Source: Salinarimonas ramus (GTDB lineage Bacteria > Pseudomonadota > Alphaproteobacteria > Rhizobiales > Beijerinckiaceae). Taken from it: a stretch of 64,000 bases of DNA. Below are positions 61,680 through 64,000 of this stretch, in pieces. Each line of letters opens with the position of its first letter. The first letter of the stretch is position 1. The translations under genes and the position numbers were made by a program. Location: positions 252,292 through 316,291 of the forward strand of contig NZ_BMMF01000002.1 in NCBI RefSeq assembly GCF_014645695.1, read 5' to 3'. The notes under the pieces were generated by a model, which ran no database searches, had not been told where the DNA came from, and saw only the letters and a list, made by a program, of their open reading frames with translations.

Positions 61680-61984
61680 GTCGGTCTCCCGAGCAGGGTT
61701 TCGAAAACGGTCTTCGTGCTCGCGCCGTGAACGGACACGAGAAACGGATCAACCGCGCGGATCTTGCCGGGGGAAGTGCATGACCAGCCGCGCGCACGCA
61801 ATGCGACCGGGCGTCGCCCGCGCGGCGAAGCCTTTGGCACGGCGCCGCTCGTCTGTCCATAGCTGGAACGGTTCCAGGGGGCGCGATCGGGTTTTCCAAG
61901 CCGCGCACCGGATCGGAACGTGACGCTGGGCCGCAGGCTCGGCCGTAGCGATTCGCGGGGGCGGCCCGCCCCCGGCTGTCTGTC
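61680..61984. other. 305-bp gap upstream of petA
   Basis: No gene is supported. It holds the presumed pet promoter and the perfect inverted repeat CTGGAAC-G-GTTCCAG at 61863-61877. The rest shows nothing recognisable. Confidence 0.4.
61863..61877. promoter_or_regulatory. 15-bp palindrome upstream of the pet operon
   Basis: CTGGAAC-G-GTTCCAG is a perfect seven-base inverted repeat around one base, 184 bp before the petA start codon. It looks like an operator, but I do not know a regulator with this consensus and the distance is large for a core-promoter site. Confidence 0.35.
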
Positions 61985-62596
61985 TCAGGCGTCCTCGCCC
62001 GCCGCCCAGGCGAGCGCGCGCTCGAGCCGGTCGTCGCCCCAGAACATCTCGCCGTCCTCCGCGAAGAAGGTCGGCGCGCCGAAGACGCCCTTGGTGCGAG
62101 CCTCCTCGGTGATGGCGCGAAGCCGCATCTTGTTCGGCTCGGCGCTCGCCGCCTTCATCGTCTGGTCGGGGTCGAGCCCGACCGAGCCCGCCAGCCCCGC
62201 GACGGCGGAAGGCTCCTCGATGGAGCGCCCCTCGCCGAACTCAGCGTGGAAAACGGCGCGCACGAAGGCGCCGCACCAGGGCTTGTCGGCGCCCGAAAGC
62301 GCCACGCGCGTCGCGGCGAGGCCGTTCTGCGGGAACGGGTCCGGCCGACGGAAGGGCAGCCCGCGCCGCTCGGCCTCGCGCGCCACGTCGCGCCACATGT
62401 AGCGGCCCTTGGCGGGGTAGAGATTGAACGGCGAGGTGTTCCAGCCCTGCGCCTGGAAGATCGGCCCGAGCAGGAAGGGCCGATAGCGCACGTCGACGCC
62501 GGCCGCCTCCGCGAGCGGCTCGATGCGCATCGCGGACAGGTAGGCGTAGGTCGATGCGAAATCGAACCAGAATTCCAGGACGGGGCGACGGGTCAT
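61985..62596 (-). CDS. 2-hydroxychromene-2-carboxylate isomerase / DsbA-like protein
   Basis: A 203-residue thioredoxin-fold (kappa GST-like) protein. The front [21 protein letters not shown] has Ser15 where DsbA would have CxxC, as in HCCA isomerases, which use glutathione. [12 protein letters not shown] and [22 protein letters not shown] are the other family landmarks. Substrate is unproven. It lies upstream of and on the same strand as the pet operon, separated by 305 bp, so probably an independent unit. Confidence 0.85.
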   Translation of the reverse strand: MTRRPVLEFWFDFASTYAYLSAMRIEPLAEAAGVDVRYRPFLLGPIFQAQGWNTSPFNLYPAKGRYMWRDVAREAERRGLPFRRPDPFPQNGLAATRVALSGADKPWCGAFVRAVFHAEFGEGRSIEEPSAVAGLAGSVGLDPDQTMKAASAEPNKMRLRAITEEARTKGVFGAPTFFAEDGEMFWGDDRLERALAWAAGEDA

Positions 62597-62664
62597 GCGG
62601 GCCTCGATCTCGCGCGCGGCGTGTCAGGGGGAGGATGCGCGATCCAGTGCGGAGGCGGGAGCTG

Positions 62665-62692
62665 TTGCGCGCGCCGTCCACCGCATTATAAA
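62665..62692 (+). promoter_or_regulatory. Candidate argG promoter
   Basis: TTGCGC (62665-62670) and TATAAA (62687-62692) with a 16-bp spacer, about 105 bp before the argG ATG. TATAAA stands out in this GC-rich region. Confidence 0.5.
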
Positions 62693-62797
62693 CGCGCCCG
62701 ATCCACCCTCGGCACGATGGCGGCGAAAAAAAGTCCGGCCGCGCGTCCGAGGCATCCCGACCGTCGCGTCCGCAGCCGCCGTCAGAAAGCCGAACCC

Positions 62798-64000
<1,203 letters not shown>

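Overview
The window is a GC-rich (roughly 70% by eye) stretch of a bacterial chromosome. It most resembles a member of the Alphaproteobacteria, probably the order Hyphomicrobiales (Rhizobiales). The signs are an alphaproteobacterial-type LexA box (GTTC-N7-GTTC) upstream of ssb, an HWE histidine kinase, an AI-2E permease-hdaA-lipoprotein-ppk-ppx block, a petABC (cytochrome bc1) operon next to mtnP-apt, a dnaG-rpoD block, and a DnaG whose zinc ribbon has lost most of its ligands. I see no rRNA, tRNA, CRISPR array or insertion sequence. I annotate 53 protein genes; the first (glycine-rich) and the last (argG) run off the window.

Layout. 1-9.6 kb: tail of a Gly/His-rich protein, a cysteine-synthase-type enzyme, a PAS-HWE histidine kinase, a TadG-like pilus-assembly/VWA protein, a six-PAS GGDEF-EAL c-di-GMP protein and a small coiled-coil membrane protein. 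9.6-16 kb: polyphosphate and replication-control block on the minus strand (AI-2E permease, hdaA, lipoprotein, ppk, ppx). 16-23.3 kb: MFS transporter, cupin, L,D-transpeptidase, uvrA, and a small conserved protein with a clear terminator. 23.3-34.3 kb: a reductive pyrimidine-catabolism island. It holds preT and preA (dihydropyrimidine dehydrogenase), hydA (dihydropyrimidinase), an N-carbamoyl amidohydrolase, a four-gene ABC importer and a RutR-like TetR regulator, with a near-consensus RutR operator in the preT promoter.

34.4-46.1 kb is mixed. It has a Do/DegP-type protease, a xylonate-dehydratase-like enzyme and ispG. Next is an AfuA-like binding protein plus fused permease behind a Pho-box-like site and without an ATPase gene. 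Then come a holin-muramidase fusion, a rhodanese/FtrA divergent pair, a DUF3047 protein and an orphan ParD-like antitoxin. 46.2-53.6 kb: rpoD, dnaG, an ABC exporter, two small proteins and arfB. 53.7-58.8 kb: pcaF-like thiolase, SOS-regulated ssb, a DUF4258/HTH toxin-antitoxin-like pair, apt, mtnP and a small P-loop kinase. 58.8-64 kb: petC, petB, petA, a 2-hydroxychromene-2-carboxylate isomerase-like protein and the start of argG.

Most of the window is housekeeping. The points most worth attention are: the holin-muramidase fusion standing alone outside any visible prophage or gene-transfer-agent cluster; the pyrimidine island with its operator; the Pho box before the AfuA-like transporter; the toxin-antitoxin-like pair; and a family of dispersed palindromic repeats (often as inverted pairs) found at five intergenic sites. 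All functions are read from sequence motifs and recollection of protein families. No database search was run.
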